From: JAFAXD01 sp963816775
Lineage (GTDB): Bacteria; Pseudomonadota; Alphaproteobacteria; Rhizobiales; Xanthobacteraceae
Length of the DNA: 64,000 nucleotides
Reading direction: 5' to 3'
Assembly (NCBI GenBank): GCA_963816775.1
Contig: CAWFLX010000029.1
Coordinates: 124,001 to 188,000 of the forward strand
Shown here: in pieces, positions 1-8,968 of the stretch
How the letters are laid out: each line of letters begins with the position of its first letter
How positions within the stretch are numbered: position 1 is the first letter of the stretch
Translations under genes and position numbers: made by a program
The notes under the pieces: model-generated
Told to the model about the DNA's origin: nothing
Databases searched by the model: none
What the model saw: the letters and a program-made list of their open reading frames with translations, nothing else

Positions 1-572
1 AGCGCCGGCGACGGGCCCTTGTAGGGAACGTGCGTCATCTCAATCCCGGCCATGGTCTTGAACAACTCGCCGGTGAGGTGGATCGAGGTGCCCGGACCGC
101 TCGACGCGAATGTCAGTTGGCCGGGCTTCTCCTTGGCCAGCCGGATCAAGTCGGCGACCGACTTTACCGGCAGCGCCGGGTTGACCACCAACACCAGCGG
201 GAAGCTTGCCGTGTGCGCCACAAAGGCAAAGTCCTTCATCGGGTCGTAGGGCAGGTTCCGGTAAAGGGTCGGGTTGATGGTCAGCGTGCCGCTTGGGGCG
301 ATCAGTATGGTGTGGCCGTCAGGCGGGGCTTTGGCGACCGCAGAGGCCGCAATCACGCTGCCGGCGCCCGGTTTGTTTTCAACGATGAATGGCTTGCCAA
401 GCCGCTCGGCCAGTCGCGCCCCAAATGTGCGCGCCACGATGTCGGACGATGCCCCCGGCGCGAATGCCACCACGATAGTGACGGCGTGCGTAGGATAATC
501 CTGCGCGTGTGACGCAACGGGTAGCGCGAGGGCGAGCGCCAATAGCGCGCGAGCGTGGCAACGTCCTGGCAT
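1..572 (-). CDS. Bug-family (TctC-like) periplasmic solute receptor, 3' part missing
   Basis: Extracytoplasmic binding receptor of tripartite-tricarboxylate-type uptake, likely binding a carboxylated small molecule in the periplasm. About 190 residues are visible. The start MPGRCHARALL is followed by a hydrophobic leader ending near ASHAQ, then the family's mature start DYPTHAVTIVVAFAPG, the IVENKPGAG and PPDGHTIL motifs, and a domain running to HVPYKG at the window edge. It lies 18 bp downstream of the E1-alpha gene on the same strand, so the two are probably co-transcribed. No TctA or TctB membrane partner is visible. The family call is secure; the ligand is unknown. Confidence 0.88.
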   Translation of the reverse strand, partial: MPGRCHARALLALALALPVASHAQDYPTHAVTIVVAFAPGASSDIVARTFGARLAERLGKPFIVENKPGAGSVIAASAVAKAPPDGHTILIAPSGTLTINPTLYRNLPYDPMKDFAFVAHTASFPLVLVVNPALPVKSVADLIRLAKEKPGQLTFASSGPGTSIHLTGELFKTMAGIEMTHVPYKGPSPA

Positions 573-590
573 TATTGCAGGCCCCTGTGG

Positions 591-1670
591 TCAGGCGAAC
601 ACATGATCGAACGCAGTGTTGGGTGCCGGCGGCGGGCTGTCGAGCGCAAATCTCACCGCGACGTCGATCCGATCACGGACGTCGGCGTCGAGCGCCAGCA
701 GGGCTTTCTTGCTGGCCAATCCCTCGCCGACGTAGTCGCGCGCCATGCGCAGGACCGGATCATGTCGCTCGATCCACACGGCGTATTCGCCACTGATCGG
801 GGCATCGCCCCACGCCATGCGCAGGTCGGTGACACCGGTAAGGAGTTTCGGCCAGACCCGGTTGCTGCCGGGCCAGCGGACGTTCATGAGTTCGAGGAAA
901 AACGGACCGTGGCCGCCGCGACAATGGGCCAGCGCTGCTTGCGCTTGCGCGTGGATCGTCGTCACTGCGCAATCCGGTGCGATCGCTTGGGCCGAGATCC
1001 CGAACAGCCGCGGGATGTCGCAAAAATCCTTCACCGCGGTGCTGGCCGCCGAAAAGCCGCCCGCATGGATGCTGATCGCCTCGAGATTGTTGTTTTCGAG
1101 CACGAACAGGATCGGGAGTTTTTCTTTTGCGGCGATATTGAAAACTTCAAATGCGACGCCCTCCTCAAGCGAGCCGTCCCCGAAGAACACGACGGCCACT
1201 CGCCCTTGCTTGCGGCGCTTGCTTTCGTAAGCGGCGCCGAGCGCGAGCGCGAGATTTCCACCGAGGATCGCCGAGGTGAGCAGGAAGCCCACCGACGGAT
1301 CGCATAAGTGTACGGTTCCGCCGCGCCCGCCATTGAGCCCGGCGGAGCGGCCCAACAGTTCGGCAAATGCGCGGCCGAGGTCGGCGCCGCGCCCGACGAT
1401 GTGACCGTGGTTGCGGTGATTGCTCAGGGTCAGATCGGATGTTTGCAGGGCCTCGATGACAGCCGCGCCGCCGGCTTCCTGCCCGATGTAGAGATGATAG
1501 AGCCCCGCGATCAGCTTCTCCTCCGCCAACGCCTGCACCTTTTCCTCGAAACGGCGCATGACCAGCATGCGCTCGGCGATGTGAAGGACGGGGGAGGCGG
1601 TGGAGACCATCCGGTAGAGCGCTCTGTCTGTTTCACCAAGGTTTAGGAGAGGGCCGGCCATAGATGCCAT
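591..1670 (-). CDS. thiamine diphosphate-dependent dehydrogenase E1 component, alpha subunit
   Basis: Resembles the alpha subunit of pyruvate/acetoin/2-oxoacid dehydrogenase E1, which binds thiamine diphosphate with Mg2+. The ThDP motif GDGSLEEG followed by LENNN lies near residues 165-195, and SNHRNHGH and GGRGGTVH match the conserved E1-alpha substrate-channel blocks. At 359 residues it has the normal alpha-subunit length. ATG codons at 1670 and 1661 are both possible starts. No beta subunit (transketolase-like) or E2 gene lies beside it in this window: downstream is a Bug receptor and upstream a flavin monooxygenase. The substrate is therefore open, and acetoin-type cleavage is only one possibility. 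Confidence 0.85.
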   Translation of the reverse strand: MASMAGPLLNLGETDRALYRMVSTASPVLHIAERMLVMRRFEEKVQALAEEKLIAGLYHLYIGQEAGGAAVIEALQTSDLTLSNHRNHGHIVGRGADLGRAFAELLGRSAGLNGGRGGTVHLCDPSVGFLLTSAILGGNLALALGAAYESKRRKQGRVAVVFFGDGSLEEGVAFEVFNIAAKEKLPILFVLENNNLEAISIHAGGFSAASTAVKDFCDIPRLFGISAQAIAPDCAVTTIHAQAQAALAHCRGGHGPFFLELMNVRWPGSNRVWPKLLTGVTDLRMAWGDAPISGEYAVWIERHDPVLRMARDYVGEGLASKKALLALDADVRDRIDVAVRFALDSPPPAPNTAFDHVFA

Positions 1671-1752
1671 GCCGGTTCATGGATGAGCTCTTGTCGATAA
1701 ATGCCATGTGATGTGGCGATGGCATCTACGGTGGCTGACGGCATCTATGGCC
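1656..1752. promoter_or_regulatory. cluster of inverted repeats around the E1-alpha start
   Basis: GGCCATAGATGCC (1656-1668) is repeated exactly in inverted form as GGCATCTATGGCC (1740-1752). Between them are a further GGCATCTA (1721-1728) and the inverted pair ATGCCAT (1701-1707) / ATGGCAT (1719-1725). The left arm overlaps the candidate start codons of the E1-alpha gene. Such spaced half-sites suggest operators for a dimeric regulator acting on the E1-alpha/Bug unit. No regulator gene is adjacent. Confidence 0.4.
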
Positions 1753-1799
1753 ATTATTCCTCGGCATTAGTTCCTAACAAAGCAAATAGGCCCGCTCGT

Positions 1800-2990
1800 C
1801 TACGCCACCACCTGCTCCTTCTCCGGTCCCGAGATCGCCAGGTCGGAAAATTCCTCTTTCAGGCGTGGATAGACATTGCGGGCAAAGCAGCGGATGCCGG
1901 CCACGGTTTCGTCGTGCTCGAGGAAACCTGCCTGGCCCATGATCAGCAGGTGTCCGAAGCCGCCGATGTGGTCGTAAAACTTCTTGATCTGCCGATAGAC
2001 CTGGTCGGGCGTGCCGGCGAACATGATGCCGGCTTCGATCGCCTTGTCGACCGTCGCGTTGCCGCGATTGGCCGCGTGCTGATCAAGCGTCGCGCCACGG
2101 ATGAGATTGACCTGGGCGGCGGGCGGCAGATAGCCGGGTGGGTACTGAAAGTGCGGTGGGACCTTGTTGGAGGTCATATACCAGAGGAGCTTTTCCGCGC
2201 CCGCGCGCGCTTGTTGCTCGGTGTCGCCCGCGTACAGGAGGCACGCATAGGCCAGCCGATTGATCGGGATGTCCTGGCCGCGGCCGGCTTCCCGCCAGCC
2301 CGCCCGGTAGGCGTTGTAGATCGCCGCCGTCTCCTTATAGCCGGTCAAGAACGTCGCCTGCACGTAGCCGCGCGCGCCCACGCGCTTGGCGCCGCCGGGG
2401 CTTGTTGTGCTCACCCAAACCGGCGGATGCGGTTGCTGATAGGGCCGCGGCCAGATGTTGACGTTGCGATGATGGAAGAAGCGGCCCTCATGGCTGAATG
2501 GTCCGTCGTGGTGCGTCCACGCCTTCACGATCAGGTCCATCGCCTCCCATTGGCGCTCATTCATGCGCACCGGGTTGCTGTTGGCCGGCAGCACCTCGTA
2601 GGGCACGCCGCGCACAAAGCCGCATTCCAGCCGGCCTTTCGAGAGGATGTCGACCATCGCCATTTCTTCGGCCACGCGGACCGGCTGGCGGCGGTTGGCC
2701 ACCGGATTTCCGAGGATCAGCAGACGCGCCTTTTTGGTGAGCCGCGCCAGCGCGCCGAGCACGATCGGCGCCGCTGGATCGACGCAGGTGGCGGTCTGGT
2801 GATGCTCATTGAGCATGATCTCCACGCCTTCATCCTCGGCAATGCACCACTCGTCGAGGAACCGGTCGTAGAGTTCGGCACCGAGCTTGGGATCGTAATT
2901 GCGGTTGGGCAGCGTCACGCGGATTGATTCGTACTCCGGCTCCGGCGGCAGGTACGGATAGGCGTTCTCGCTGAAATGCCAGGCTTTCAT
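1800..2990 (-). CDS. LLM-class flavin-dependent (luciferase-like) monooxygenase
   Basis: Predicted FMNH2- or F420-dependent oxidoreductase of the bacterial luciferase fold, 396 residues. Family blocks are visible in order: an early NEHH motif, a LILGNP strand, LSKGRLECGFVRG, a PPVWVS strand and a C-terminal GTPDQV helix. The start is set at MKAWHF because AGGAG lies 7 nt upstream; the reading frame stays open for 25 more codons, but those lie in the CTAG-bounded repeat and are not protein-like. It sits in a same-strand run hydrolase - this gene - E1-alpha - Bug receptor, which looks catabolic. The substrate cannot be read from sequence. Confidence 0.85.
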   Translation of the reverse strand: MKAWHFSENAYPYLPPEPEYESIRVTLPNRNYDPKLGAELYDRFLDEWCIAEDEGVEIMLNEHHQTATCVDPAAPIVLGALARLTKKARLLILGNPVANRRQPVRVAEEMAMVDILSKGRLECGFVRGVPYEVLPANSNPVRMNERQWEAMDLIVKAWTHHDGPFSHEGRFFHHRNVNIWPRPYQQPHPPVWVSTTSPGGAKRVGARGYVQATFLTGYKETAAIYNAYRAGWREAGRGQDIPINRLAYACLLYAGDTEQQARAGAEKLLWYMTSNKVPPHFQYPPGYLPPAAQVNLIRGATLDQHAANRGNATVDKAIEAGIMFAGTPDQVYRQIKKFYDHIGGFGHLLIMGQAGFLEHDETVAGIRCFARNVYPRLKEEFSDLAISGPEKEQVVA

Positions 2991-3000
2991 CGCGTTGCTC

Positions 3001-3167
3001 CTAGTGCCCCGCTTCCGAAGTTCGTGATCCGTCGCGGCACCCTCTGACACGAACTTCGGAAGCAAAGGGGCACTAGCAAATCCATAATTCTAGAGCCGCT
3101 TTTCGATTTGACGTTCCTATACGAGCTTGCCGCAACCGTTGTAGGAACGTCAATTCGGCGGCGCTAG
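3001..3167. repeat. CTAG-bounded twin-hairpin element, copy A
   Basis: Hairpin 1 runs from CTAG at 3001 to CTAG at 3073-3076, with arms GCTTCCGAAGTTCGTG and its complement. A 13-bp spacer CAAATCCATAATT (3077-3089) follows. Hairpin 2 runs from CTAG at 3090 to CTAG at 3164-3167, with arms around GACGTTCCTA / TAGGAACGTC. Each spacer-side arm carries an extra A/T-rich stretch. The right end runs into the 3' end of the hydrolase gene and encodes its last few residues and stop. Related copies are at 39457 and 56252. Confidence 0.85.
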
Positions 3168-3944
3168 GAACTCCAGCACTTTGGTGGCCGTGGCCTGCGC
3201 CTGCTCGAGCTGCGGCGCGTGGCCGGCTTGCGCGATCGTGACGGTACGCGCGTTGGGGATGAGGCGGGCGTAGCGTTCAAGGTACTCGGCCGACACGAGG
3301 CCGTCGCTGTCGCCGCGCAGGAAAAGCGTCGGCGCGCTCACCCGGTGCAGCCGGTGCTTGAGCTTCGGGTTGTGCATGTAGGGTTCCCACGCGATCAACG
3401 CGAGCGTTTCGCGATTGCGCGCCATAATGGCGATCGCTTCGTCGCTGAGCGCTTTTACGTCAGGCCGGAATTTCTCCGGGTTGTGGTAGAGCAGCCGCTG
3501 CAGCTTGTCCTGCGCCATCGCAAACATGTCGGGAACATCGAGCCGGTCGACCGGACCGGTCTTCACGCCGACTGGCCCGATCAGTACCAGATGCGCAAAC
3601 CGCTCGGGCGTTTTGGTTGCCATTTCGGCCGCGATCCAGCCGCCGATCGAGGTGCCGATGAGATCGACCTGCCGCAGACCCAGGCGATCGAGCAATTCGA
3701 GATGGACGTGGGCGATATCGTCGACGCTGTCGAGCCAGTCCGGCAGTGCCGATTTGCCGAAACCCGGGTGCGACGGCGCGATGACGCGGTGTCGCTGCGC
3801 GAGCAGGCCAACAAACGGATCGTCGGGCCGCACACCACCGGCGCCATGCAGGAACAGGATTGGCGTTCCACTGCCGCGCTCGAACAGCTCAAGGTCAATG
3901 CCAGCGACCGTCACGGTGTCGCCGCTGTGCGTCACGTCATTCAT
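3150..3944 (-). CDS. alpha/beta-fold hydrolase
   Basis: Cytoplasmic esterase/C-C hydrolase-type alpha/beta hydrolase of 264 residues. The oxyanion-side HGAGG lies near residue 34 and the nucleophile elbow GTSIGG near residue 98. A cap domain precedes LFLRGDSDG, which supplies the acid, and the catalytic His is in AGHAPQLEQ. The start is set at MNDVTHSG, about 11 nt after GGAGG. Its last codons overlap the terminal part of a CTAG-bounded repeat. As first gene of the leftward run with the flavin monooxygenase and E1-alpha, it may cleave an ester or a ring-fission product; that is inference. Confidence 0.85.
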   Translation of the reverse strand: MNDVTHSGDTVTVAGIDLELFERGSGTPILFLHGAGGVRPDDPFVGLLAQRHRVIAPSHPGFGKSALPDWLDSVDDIAHVHLELLDRLGLRQVDLIGTSIGGWIAAEMATKTPERFAHLVLIGPVGVKTGPVDRLDVPDMFAMAQDKLQRLLYHNPEKFRPDVKALSDEAIAIMARNRETLALIAWEPYMHNPKLKHRLHRVSAPTLFLRGDSDGLVSAEYLERYARLIPNARTVTIAQAGHAPQLEQAQATATKVLEFLAPPN

Positions 3945-4182
3945 AATGTGGCGCGTCCTCCCGGTTGAGCGCAAGCAAAAGCCGCGTGTTTGAAGCGATG
4001 ATGGATTGCCGGCTGCGGCTGGGCAATCGCCAATGCGGTTGCAGTATCTACGTTCCGCGCATTGTTGTCATGCAATGCCCGTGTGGGCTTCGCGTCGACG
4101 GCTGCTCGATTGACTTGACGTCGTTCCGACTATCGAATGCGTGCAAGCACGATCCTACAACACGCAGCCGGGGTGCGTTGAC

Positions 4183-5061
4183 ATGCACAAGCTTCAGATC
4201 GGCGACGTAACGATTGCCAGTATCATCGAACGGGATGGGCCCTGGCGGCTGCCCGAGAACCTGTTTCCGACCTGCGATCCCGCGCTCGCGCGCAAGCATC
4301 TCGCCGAAATGGAGCCGTTCCTCTGGGATCCCGCATCCGGCAAGCTGGTGATGCCGTATCAGACCTTCGTGGTGCGCACGCCGCGCCACACTATTCTGGT
4401 GGACACCTGCACCGGCGAGGACAAGGGGTACGGGCCGCCTTGGGATTTCCCGAAAACGGCGTGGATCGACGGCTTCAAGGCGCTCGGCCTCAAGCTCGCG
4501 GACATTGATTATGTTTTTTGCACACACCTGCACATCGACCATACCGGGTGGAACACCCAACTCGTCAACGGCCGCTGGGTACCGACCTTTCCGAATGCCA
4601 AATACATTTTTCATCGGCGCGAGTACGCTTACTGGGAAGAGCAGGCGCGCGGCGGCAAGACGCCGGGCGGCAATCAGACCGGCGTGTGGACCATGAATTG
4701 CGAGCCGGTGGTCGAGGCCGGCCAGGCATTGTTGATCGACGAGAGCTACAGCCTCGACGATACGCTGTTTCTGTCACTGACCCCGGGCCACACGCCCTAC
4801 CACTGCTGCGTGCACATCCGGTCCAAGGGGCAGGAGGCGATCGTGGTCGGCGATCTCATGCACCACGCGCTACAATGCCGCGAGCCGGACTGGTCGACGG
4901 GCTTTTGCAGCGATCCGGTGCAGGCCGCGAAGTCGCGGCGTCAATTTCTGACGCACCATGCCGGCAGCCCCGCTCTGGTGTTGCCGGTGCATTTTCCGCA
5001 TCCGACCGCCGGACGGATCGAGGCGGACGGCGCTCGGTTTCGGTACCGGTTTGTGAGCTAG
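4183..5061 (+). CDS. MBL-fold metallohydrolase
   Basis: Metallo-beta-lactamase-fold hydrolase of 292 residues. The zinc signature HLHIDHTG lies near residue 118, followed by a later metal-ligand histidine in TPGHTPYH, an Asp in VVGDLMHH and a final His in LPVHFPHP. This arrangement is seen in lactonase and quorum-quenching-like MBL proteins, but the exact substrate is unknown. MHKLQIGD is chosen as start because homologous sequence begins there. It faces away from the hydrolase at 3150-3944; the 238 bp between them hold no gene I recognise. A palindromic repeat and another Bug receptor follow. Confidence 0.85.
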   Translation: MHKLQIGDVTIASIIERDGPWRLPENLFPTCDPALARKHLAEMEPFLWDPASGKLVMPYQTFVVRTPRHTILVDTCTGEDKGYGPPWDFPKTAWIDGFKALGLKLADIDYVFCTHLHIDHTGWNTQLVNGRWVPTFPNAKYIFHRREYAYWEEQARGGKTPGGNQTGVWTMNCEPVVEAGQALLIDESYSLDDTLFLSLTPGHTPYHCCVHIRSKGQEAIVVGDLMHHALQCREPDWSTGFCSDPVQAAKSRRQFLTHHAGSPALVLPVHFPHPTAGRIEADGARFRYRFVS

Positions 5062-5062
5062 T

Positions 5063-5174
5063 TGCGCCCGCGAAAGCGGGCGACCCAGTAATCACCAATC
5101 GATCTTTGGATCACCGTCCTCACAAAACATGGTCTACAGTGGTTACTGGGTGCCCCGCTTTCGCGGGGCATGAC
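5063..5174. repeat. intergenic inverted repeat (GCGAAAGCGGG / CCCGCTTTCGC type)
   Basis: The left half GCCCGCGAAAGCGGGC plus ACCCAGTAATCACC is mirrored by GGTTACTGGGT plus GCCCCGCTTTCGCGGGGC on the right. Each half also forms its own small hairpin around CGCGAAAGCG. It fills the gap between the MBL gene and the next Bug receptor. It resembles dispersed palindromes of Bradyrhizobium-type genomes and is unrelated in sequence to the CTAG and GTAG families in this window. Confidence 0.7.
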
Positions 5175-5194
5175 AGGGGACCGAGGTTGCTGAG

Positions 5195-6157
5195 ATGATC
5201 AGAGCGGTGACCGTACTCGCAGCGTGCGCGGCGTTTTCGCTCCCTGTGCAGGCGCAGACCTATCCGAACAAGCCGGTCAAATTCGTCTCCGCGTTCGCAC
5301 CTGGCGGCGGTTCCGAGATCGCGCTGCGCATCGTTGGACAAAAATTGATGGAGCGCGGCTGGCCGTCGGTCGTTATCGAAAATCGGCCGGGCGGCGGCGG
5401 CGTCGTGGCGGCCCAGGTCGTGCGGCAGTCGCCACCCGACGGCTATACGATCCTGCAGGCCGACGCGGCGGCATTCGCAATCAACGTCACGCTCATTCCG
5501 GATCTGCCCTACGACCCCGTCAATGATTTTACCCCCATCATGCAGATGTGGAGCTTCCCAAGCCTGCTGGCGGTGCCGGCAAGCCTGCCGGTGAAGTCCG
5601 GCTCCGACCTGTTCGCTTTGGCGAAAACCAAGCCCGGCGGTCTCAACTATGCCTCATCCGGAATCGGTTCCGGCGGGCACCTGCTCGGCACGATGTTGAC
5701 CAACGCGCTGGGCGTATCGATGACGCACGCGCCCTACAAGGGCGCCGGCCAGGCGATGCCGGACATTGCCTCGGGCCGGGTCGATTTCATCTACGCGAGC
5801 CTCGGCTCGGTAAAGCAATATCTCGAGGCCGGCAGCGTCCGCGTGCTGGCCGTCACCTCCAAGGAGCGCCTCAAGGAACTGCCTGACGTACCCACCATGA
5901 CGGAACTCGGCTACCCGTCGGTTTTCCTCGACATCTGGTTCGGCCTTGTCGCTCCGCCGCGCACCCCGCTCGATATCGTCAACACGATTTACGCCCGCGT
6001 GAACACCGTGATGTACGATCCTGAGGTGGTGAAGCGGTTGGCCGACATCGGGCTTTACGTCACCACCAACACGCCCGAGGAATTCCGCGCGATGATCAAG
6101 AGCGACATCGCCCGCCTCGGCCAGATCGTGCGGGCCGCCAACGTCAAGCAGGAGTAG
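5195..6157 (+). CDS. Bug-family (TctC-like) periplasmic solute receptor
   Basis: Complete 320-residue tripartite-tricarboxylate receptor. A signal peptide ends at PVQAQ, followed by TYPNKPVKFVSAFAPGGG, a VIENRPGGGG turn, SPPDGYTIL, LPYDPVNDF and HAPYKGAGQA, all standard Bug landmarks that shape the ligand pocket. GAGG precedes the ATG. It follows the MBL hydrolase on the same strand, so both may serve one substrate. No membrane components are encoded nearby, as is usual for the many orphan Bug proteins. Confidence 0.9.
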   Translation: MIRAVTVLAACAAFSLPVQAQTYPNKPVKFVSAFAPGGGSEIALRIVGQKLMERGWPSVVIENRPGGGGVVAAQVVRQSPPDGYTILQADAAAFAINVTLIPDLPYDPVNDFTPIMQMWSFPSLLAVPASLPVKSGSDLFALAKTKPGGLNYASSGIGSGGHLLGTMLTNALGVSMTHAPYKGAGQAMPDIASGRVDFIYASLGSVKQYLEAGSVRVLAVTSKERLKELPDVPTMTELGYPSVFLDIWFGLVAPPRTPLDIVNTIYARVNTVMYDPEVVKRLADIGLYVTTNTPEEFRAMIKSDIARLGQIVRAANVKQE

Positions 6158-6189
6158 GAAGCAGGGCTAAGGGCACGCCTGCAGCGTGT

Positions 6190-6495
6190 TCAGCCCGCAA
6201 CGTCGTAATGCACGATCGTCGGCGGGATGGTCACGTAGTTCGGAATGTCGGCGACGACGGCCTGTCCCTGCGGTGACTGCAGGGCAGCTCCCATCGCGGC
6301 CTCATCGGCAAACTCCGCCTCGAAGATGCAGTAATAGGGCGCTTCCGCGCCGGGCGTCCCGCCGATCGCAAAGCTGTACCTGGACGCTTTGAGGCCCGGG
6401 AGTTTTGCTACCAGCGACGCGTGCTCGCGCTCGTAGTAGGGGCGGAACTTCTTCTCATCCTGTCCCTTGGGATAGAGAACCAGCATCTTGTGCAT
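6190..6495 (-). CDS. EthD-domain protein
   Basis: Small protein (101 residues) of the EthD/dimeric alpha-beta barrel family. It begins MHKMLVLYPKGQDEKKF, with the typical YYEREHASL helix start carrying a conserved His. Family members are accessory proteins or small cyclases/monooxygenases in catabolic and biosynthetic clusters. It lies 28 bp downstream of the LuxR-type regulator gene on the same strand and converges on the Bug receptor. The biochemical role is unknown. Confidence 0.8.
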   Translation of the reverse strand: MHKMLVLYPKGQDEKKFRPYYEREHASLVAKLPGLKASRYSFAIGGTPGAEAPYYCIFEAEFADEAAMGAALQSPQGQAVVADIPNYVTIPPTIVHYDVAG

Positions 6496-6523
6496 GGCGT
6501 TACTCCCCGCTGCTTTGCACGGA

Positions 6524-7306
6524 TCAGTTCAAGATCAATCGCAGCAATTCATTCTGGCAAGAAATCTTCAACCGCCCGTAGGCGCGCTTGCGGTAGGTCA
6601 GCACGGTGTTGACGCTGATACCGAGATGCAGCGCGATTGCTTCGGACGTCATGCCCGACATGATGGCCGCGCACACTTCCGCCTCCCGGGTCGGCATGTT
6701 GGGTTCGATCAGCCGCAGCCGGTCCTGAAATAACTGCGGGGCCGGCCTCTGTCCGTTCGGGGAATTGGTCGCTCCATGCTTGACGAGCAGCCCGACCAGC
6801 AGGTCGGCGGAGTTCATGATGTGGTCGACGTCCGACTGGCCGAACCGGCCGCCGCGTCCGCTGCGGTAGAGATTGACCCGGTAAGTATGATCGCCGCTGC
6901 GCTGCATCAGCGTGAACCGGTCTGTGATCCGCAGCGATGTGTAGCAGTCGTGGCGATAGAGGCTGTCGTCGATGTCCTGCGGCAGGGTCCGCAAGGCCAT
7001 CGCATCGCTGTTGCCCGCGTCTTCAAACAGGCTGGCTGGATCATGCCGCCAGTACTGCGCCAGATACCTGACGGCGCGCATTTTTGCGGCCGGCAATGTC
7101 CCATTGCTGCCCGCGAACAACAGGCGTGGCGGTGTATCCGGCGAGAAAGCGTAGGCGGTGACGTGCTCCGATCGGGTCGCCTCGCTCATCGCCTTGATGA
7201 ATTCGGACTCGAAGCGCGGCGTGCCGACAACCTCGATCAGCCGTTGAACATGAACGCGGACCGGGTCGTGCGCGCGCGCGGCATCCGCGTAGCTGAGCAA
7301 TTCCAT
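6524..7306 (-). CDS. LuxR-type helix-turn-helix transcriptional regulator
   Basis: 260-residue regulator. The last ~60 residues form a GerE/LuxR DNA-binding domain (TREAEVCAAIMSGMTSEAIA, then LGISVNTVLTYRKRAYGRL), in which the second helix recognises DNA. The first ~190 residues are a sensory region without a motif I can assign; there is no receiver domain. It is immediately upstream of the EthD gene and divergent from the cyclase gene, so it may control either. Confidence 0.85.
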   Translation of the reverse strand: MELLSYADAARAHDPVRVHVQRLIEVVGTPRFESEFIKAMSEATRSEHVTAYAFSPDTPPRLLFAGSNGTLPAAKMRAVRYLAQYWRHDPASLFEDAGNSDAMALRTLPQDIDDSLYRHDCYTSLRITDRFTLMQRSGDHTYRVNLYRSGRGGRFGQSDVDHIMNSADLLVGLLVKHGATNSPNGQRPAPQLFQDRLRLIEPNMPTREAEVCAAIMSGMTSEAIALHLGISVNTVLTYRKRAYGRLKISCQNELLRLILN

Positions 7307-7551
7307 CCCGAGTCTCCCGGCGCCTTTGGTTTGAGCTTTGCGCCGTCGGTACGATGCTCGGACGGTAGCACCGTTGAGGCATGCGGAAAAGGCAGGCGGC
7401 CCGGCGCGCCCTTAGTATGACGTGCCAGGGGTCGATCGGCGACGACCGTACCGGGGTTAGGTTCGGGACTTACCAAAATGTGATGCCAAACAGGGAGGCT
7501 CGCGCATTCGGCGAGCCTTCCGCCGGGGCAGTTTTGTCCTACATTACCCCT

Positions 7552-8962
7552 GTGAGCGAGTCCGAATCCCTATTCTCGGTTCTACGGCAATCGGCCGACC
7601 CTGATGCGGTCGCGGCCATCGAGGCGCTCGTGCGCGACGGTCCCGATCGCGCGCTCTGCCGGATCAACGCGCTCGATTTTGCCAAAAGGGCCAACGTCGA
7701 TGAGGAACGCGCGATCGCCGCATTCTTGCACGCGGCGCGGCTTGGGATTTTCGACCTCTCGTGGAACATGCTCTGTCCTGGCTGTGGTGGGGTGCTCGAC
7801 GCCAGTACGACGCTCAAGAGCTTCGACCGACAGAAATACGATTGCGCGCTTTGCGCATGCGGCTATGAGCCGACCTTGGACGAGATGGTGGAGGTGACCT
7901 TCACGGTCATGCCGCGGGTGCGCCATATCGCGGCTCATAATCCCGACACCCTGCCGGTCGTCGAGTATTTCCGCCAGATCTTTTGGGGTTCGGGCATCGA
8001 CCTTCCCGAGGACACGCTCGAACAGCTGATCGAAGAGATCACCATCGAGTTCGATCGAACTCCCGCCCGGGGAGAAGGCGCTGCTTTCGGTACAGCTGCC
8101 GGCCGACTTCGTGATCGTGTTCGATCCGGTCACCCACGGCACGCAATTCATCGACGTGAAGGGTGAGCCGACGCGCGAGCGTCAGCAACTCGCGCTGGTC
8201 TTCAACAATGTGAAGGCACCGACTGGAACCGTGGAAATGCGCCCCGGGCCGCTGCGGCTCTCGCTCGATAATAAAACCGACCGCCGCGTGTTGCCGGGTC
8301 TCTGGATTGCCGGCCATGCGCTGCATGATCTCTTGGGCAAACGCAAGCCGTTCCTGACCGCGAAGCGACTGCTGACCAACCAGACTTTCCGCGACATCTA
8401 CCGCACAGACACGCTCGACACTGATCAGCGGCTCAAGATCACGAGCCTCACCTTCCTGTTCACCGATCTCAAGGGTTCGACCCAGCTCTACGAGCGGGTC
8501 GGCGATCTCGTCGCCTTCGATCTGGTGCGCCAGCACTTCCACGTGTTGCACGACATCGTCTCGGCGGAGGCCGGCGCGGTGGTCAAGACCATCGGCGACG
8601 CCGTGATGGCGACGTTTCCGACGCCTGACCGTGCGCTTACAGCGGCGCTACGCATGCGCGACGCAATGGTCGGCATCAACAAGGACCGCGGCAACGAGGA
8701 CCTGCTGCTCAAAATCGGCATTCACGAAGGTCCGTGCCTCGCGGTCAACCTAAACGACCGTCAGGACTATTTCGGCCAGACCGTCAACATGGCGGCGCGC
8801 GTCCAGGGTCTTGCTAAGTCGCGTGCGATCTTTGCCACCAAGCCGGTGGTCGAGGATGCGAAGTCCTCGAAGATCCTGGCGACCAATGGCCTCACGCCGA
8901 CCGTACAACAGGCCGCCCTGCGCGGGATCGCCGACGAAACCACGGTGTATGAAATTCCGTGA
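7552..8962 (+). CDS. class III adenylate/guanylate cyclase with N-terminal zinc-ribbon-like domain (single-base frameshift)
   Basis: Nucleotide cyclase of about 469 residues once the frame is restored. The N-terminal part carries CPGCGG and CALCACG, a four-Cys ribbon-like pair, within a DUF5939-like region. The C-terminal catalytic domain has LFTDLKGST and KTIGDAVMATF (the two metal-binding Asp) and GQTVNMAAR (transition-state Asn/Arg). The frame breaks at 8053: dropping that G turns EFDRTPARG into EFIELPPGEKALLSVQLP, which joins the halves perfectly. The GTG at 7552 matches the family start; an ATG at 7483 is an alternative. Either a recent mutation or a sequence error. Confidence 0.8.
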
Positions 8963-8968
8963 AACCGG

